DNA of 64,000 nucleotides from Subdoligranulum sp. CAG:314 (GTDB lineage: Bacteria > Bacillota > Clostridia > Christensenellales > CAG-314): assembly GCA_000437915.1 (NCBI GenBank), contig FR900999.1, positions 245,932 through 309,931 of the forward strand, written 5' to 3'. The notes under the pieces are model-generated. The model saw only the letters and a list, made by a program, of their open reading frames with translations. It searched no databases and was not told the origin of the DNA. The translations under genes were made by a program, and so were the position numbers. Below, in pieces: positions 61,409 through 64,000 of the stretch (position 1 is the first letter of the stretch; each line of letters begins with the position of its first letter).

Positions 61409-62341
61409 TCATTTCAGAAACAAAAAGGTGAGCGGAGCGCAAAAAGCTGCGGAGAAAATCGCCTGAGTCAATTTGAACAGCATTATTTTTCCGCTGCCGA
61501 CGCCGCATTTTCTGTAAAACACCGAAGATTGCAAAAAAATGCAAAGCCCGCCGAGGCTTATCAGAAAGCAGCACAAAACGACTGTCAGAGGGGCGCTGCC
61601 CGTATCGGCGAGTATTTTGCAACCGGCGGTTACTTCAAGCAATCCGCCTGCAATCCCCTGAACAAGCTTTCCCGCGCCGCTCAAAGGCGGCAGCGACAAA
61701 AGCATTTGAGTCCACATATAGAAAACAGTTACGAATCCGCCTACGCTCAGCACGGAAATTATGGAATTCTGCATACAGTCGCCGAGTATTTCGCCGTTGT
61801 TCTTTTGTCGTGAGATAAGTCTGCCGCATTCCGAAACCGAGACAAAGCGTCTGCGGTATAGCAGACCGTTTGCAAGCGCGCCGAGTATATGGGAAACAAG
61901 TATGATTGCTCCCGCAGCCGCACTTTTAAGGTATACGCCGCCGACAGTACCAATAATAAAAATCGGGCCTCCCGTCGAGCAGAAGGTTGCGAGCTTCAAG
62001 CATTGCGTTTTGTCCAACGCTCCTTTTTCGTAAAACTCCGCGGTTAGCTTTGCGCCCATAGGGTAGCCGCAAACTACGCTCAGCAAAAAGATATAGCTTG
62101 CCGCGGGCGGCGCGCCGAATATTTTTTGCGTCGGTTTGGAAAGGAGAGTGGAAAGTCCTCCGAAAGCGTCCAGCTCAATCAGTAGTTTTGAAAGAAAGAA
62201 AAAAGGAAACAGGGCGGGCAAAACGCTTGTCGCCCATATCAGCACGCCTGTCGATACGTTTTGTATGTTTTTCGCGGGATTGAGGAAGAACAAAACGACG
62301 GACGCCGCGCAAACGAGAATTGCCGCAATACGCTTGTACAT
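61409..62341 (-). CDS. ylbJ: YlbJ-like sporulation integral membrane protein
   Basis: A 310-residue membrane protein with nucleoside-recognition (gate) motifs: LPALFPFFFLSKLL and SVVCGYPMGAKLT, then CSTGGPIFIIG. In Bacillus YlbJ (SpoVV) is a mother-cell protein needed for dipicolinic acid uptake into the spore. It appears shorter than the roughly 400-residue Bacillus protein. TAAAAT lies eight bases before the ATG, without a ribosome site. Confidence 0.85.
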   Translation of the reverse strand: MYKRIAAILVCAASVVLFFLNPAKNIQNVSTGVLIWATSVLPALFPFFFLSKLLIELDAFGGLSTLLSKPTQKIFGAPPAASYIFLLSVVCGYPMGAKLTAEFYEKGALDKTQCLKLATFCSTGGPIFIIGTVGGVYLKSAAAGAIILVSHILGALANGLLYRRRFVSVSECGRLISRQKNNGEILGDCMQNSIISVLSVGGFVTVFYMWTQMLLSLPPLSGAGKLVQGIAGGLLEVTAGCKILADTGSAPLTVVLCCFLISLGGLCIFLQSSVFYRKCGVGSGKIMLFKLTQAIFSAAFCAPLTFLFLK

Positions 62342-62392
62342 AATAATAAATTTTATGTTTCGCGCGGCGGATATATGTTTTAAGAAAAGCGC

Positions 62393-63511
62393 TCAGTATT
62401 TTTCGAGTTTTTTCAAGGAGGAAAAGGGGATTTGTCTGATTGCGCAGAAAAATCGCTCGGAGCAAAGCGTCAGCTCCTTTATGCGTCGGTAAATTTCGGA
62501 GCTTTCTTCCGTGAAAGAGGGATTTAATGTTTTTAATCCTTTGCAATCCTTTTTTGCCGCCAAAAGCAACAGCGGAGGAGAGGTTTTTCTGCATTGTTCC
62601 GCAAAATTTTTGGTTACGCCGAGAACGGCGTTGAGAATGACTCGTTTAAGTCTCGACGACGTATACCGCTTTGTTTTAAGCGCGTTGAAAAACGCGTCGA
62701 AATTTTTTTCGCACGCCGCAGCGGAAATTCTGTTTTCAAGACCTTCGGTCACGCCCTCGACTCCGTTCAGATATTCCTTTGAACAAAGATTTAAAAACGC
62801 GTGGGCAAAGTCGCCGTATTCGCGCGTAATTTCTTTTCCCGACTTGTTCAAATCCTCGGCAACATATGGGGGCACAAACCTGCTTAAAGCTTCGCTTTTC
62901 AGATTTTTTCTGATTGCCGACGCCGACGCGACGCAAGCTTTACTGTCAAGACTTTCCGAACAGTAGTCGGTATTTCTTGTTAAGGTTATAGGCTGCATTG
63001 CGCTGCCGACGCTTTTTAGGGCGCGCAGATATTCCACGGCGAGAATATTGTTCGGAGCGTTTAAGACGCCGCCGTATTCTTCTCCGGCAAGCTCTGCGGA
63101 AACGGGATAAGATTTGCCCGCCTTGATATGAAGCTTCAACGAATTGTTGAAACTGTCCGAATCTATAAGCTCGGCTGCTTTTTCTAGCAAAGATATGTTT
63201 CCGCATTCGCTTCCAAAGCAAATATGAGTGCAGCCCATCTTTTCAAGCAGCTTAACTCCGCCCTCGGCAAAATCCTTTGCGCCTGCGGCGGCATAGGGCA
63301 GGGGCAGCTCTGCTACAAGGTCTGCCCCGCTTTGCACGGCGTGTTTTGCCCTTATTCGTTTTTCCAACACGGCAGGCTCTCCGCGCTGCGTAAAGTCGCC
63401 GCTCATAGCGCAAAAAATCAAATCCGCGCCGTTGCTTCTGCAAAATTCAAGCTGTCGTGCGTGCCCGTTGTGAAAAGGGTTGTATTCGCATATAATTCCG
63501 AAAATTTTCAA
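62393..63511 (-). CDS. tmcAL: tRNA(Met) cytidine acetate ligase
   Basis: Uses acetate and ATP to acetylate the wobble cytidine of elongator tRNA-Met. The 372-residue protein begins KIFGIICEYNPFHNGH, with the nucleotidyltransferase HxGH motif, then AMSGDFTQRGEPA. Start is TTG 63511, eight bases after AAGGAC. ylbJ and tmcAL (ylbM) are near neighbours in Bacillus too. Divergent from pta. Confidence 0.9.
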   Translation of the reverse strand: MKIFGIICEYNPFHNGHARQLEFCRSNGADLIFCAMSGDFTQRGEPAVLEKRIRAKHAVQSGADLVAELPLPYAAAGAKDFAEGGVKLLEKMGCTHICFGSECGNISLLEKAAELIDSDSFNNSLKLHIKAGKSYPVSAELAGEEYGGVLNAPNNILAVEYLRALKSVGSAMQPITLTRNTDYCSESLDSKACVASASAIRKNLKSEALSRFVPPYVAEDLNKSGKEITREYGDFAHAFLNLCSKEYLNGVEGVTEGLENRISAAACEKNFDAFFNALKTKRYTSSRLKRVILNAVLGVTKNFAEQCRKTSPPLLLLAAKKDCKGLKTLNPSFTEESSEIYRRIKELTLCSERFFCAIRQIPFSSLKKLEKY

Positions 63512-63627
63512 ACTTTTTGTCCTTGTCCGTTTTACTTAACCGAGAAAATGGTGTATAGTATAAAAGTTGAATATATTTCACATTATATCACGCAAAAATA
63601 TTTTTTTCAAGATATGGGAGAAATGTA

Positions 63628-64000
63628 ATGTTAAATCTTATCGAGAACTTCAAAGAAAAAGCGAGAAAGCTCAACAAGACAATCGTGCTGCCCGAGGGAG
63701 AGGAGCCGAGAGTTATCCGCGCCGCGGAAAAAATAACTGCGGAGGGCTTTGCAAAAATTATTATTCTCGGCGACGAAAAGGTTATTCGCGAAAAATGTCC
63801 CGACGCAAAGCTTGACGGAGTGAAAATCGTCAATCCAAAAACAAGCGAAAAGGTAGGAGAATACGCAAAGGTGCTTTTCGAGCTTCGCAAGGCGAAGGGA
63901 ATGACGGAAGAGGAAGCGGAGAGACTGATTAAAGACGAAATGTACTACGGCGTCATGATGGTCAAGATGTGCGAAGCGGACGGCATGGTCGGCGGAGCGG
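63628..64000 (+). CDS. pta: Phosphate acetyltransferase (5' part, cut by window end)
   Basis: The first 124 residues of phosphotransacetylase, which interconverts acetyl-CoA and acetyl phosphate in acetate formation. It opens FKEKARKLNKTIVLPEGEEPRVI and has RKAKGMTEEEAERL, typical of the short single-domain form. ATG 63628 is seven bases after GGGAGA. TATAGT at about 63554 is a likely -10. The gene runs beyond 64000; ackA may follow. Confidence 0.93.
   Translation, partial: MLNLIENFKEKARKLNKTIVLPEGEEPRVIRAAEKITAEGFAKIIILGDEKVIREKCPDAKLDGVKIVNPKTSEKVGEYAKVLFELRKAKGMTEEEAERLIKDEMYYGVMMVKMCEADGMVGGA

Noticed and set aside
1..64000. Phage, insertion sequence, toxin-antitoxin, restriction or CRISPR loci
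   Set aside because: No transposase, integrase, Cas, nuclease-methylase pair or regularly spaced repeats were found; the window is mostly core genes.

Overview
The window is a chromosomal segment of an anaerobic, endospore-forming Gram-positive bacterium, most likely a member of Clostridia. The evidence is spoIVA, a sigG-type sigma factor, a YlbJ-like sporulation protein, a YhcN-like lipoprotein, NfnAB (ferredoxin-linked transhydrogenase), a reverse rubrerythrin and phosphotransacetylase. Genes are dense and housekeeping in character. There is no transposase, integrase, phage gene or CRISPR array. Genus cannot be assigned from sequence reading alone.

Layout. 1-1.8 kb: tRNA-Leu(CAA), an orphan phosphopantetheinyl transferase and tRNA-Pro(AGG). 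Each tRNA is followed by a short repetitive element that ends in a second copy of the tRNA 3' end. 1.8-4.4 kb: copper export (copA, copZ). 4.4-6.9 kb: two adjacent unknown multi-pass membrane proteins. 7-10.6 kb: ClC-type transporter and typA. 10.6-13.7 kb: MarR-MATE operon with two operators, then an EamA-type exporter. 13.8-16.9 kb: CoA-transferase plus alpha/beta hydrolase, and a polysaccharide deacetylase. 16.9-20.6 kb: nadD-yqeK fusion with rsfS, and small proteins. 20.7-24.6 kb: a GH95-like protein and a second MATE pump. 24.7-26.3 kb: nrdR and a uridine-kinase-like protein. 26.3-30.3 kb: MarR plus a heterodimeric ABC exporter with one degenerate ATP site. 30.4-32.7 kb: NCS2 permease and rpsT with a very long tail. 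32.8-39 kb: murI, an EF-G paralogue, clpC and hpf. 39.1-43.7 kb: DUF362 ferredoxin protein, greA, lysS and a lipase-like hydrolase. 43.9-47.2 kb: nfnAB, perR and reverse rubrerythrin. 47.4-50.7 kb: pyrG and an IlvD-family protein lacking its Fe-S ligands. 50.8-58.9 kb: sigG, ylmC, rluA, a cyclophilin-like lipoprotein, DUF512, der, plsY and spoIVA. 58.9-64 kb: cation/proton antiporter with a small PII-like partner, rdgB, ylbJ, tmcAL and the start of pta.

Cross-cutting observations. (1) Two unrelated tRNA genes carry the same kind of small element joined at the T-loop, each with a duplicated tRNA 3' end and terminator; this is the best candidate for something undescribed. (2) At least seven genes have a good -35/-10 pair with the -10 only 6-8 nt before the ATG and no Shine-Dalgarno, so leaderless mRNAs appear common. 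(3) Many membrane proteins, and ribosomal protein S20, end in long hydrophilic Glu/Ser/Thr/Ala-rich tails. (4) Several enzymes have lost family-defining residues (IlvD-like, GH95-like, EF-G-like, ClC).
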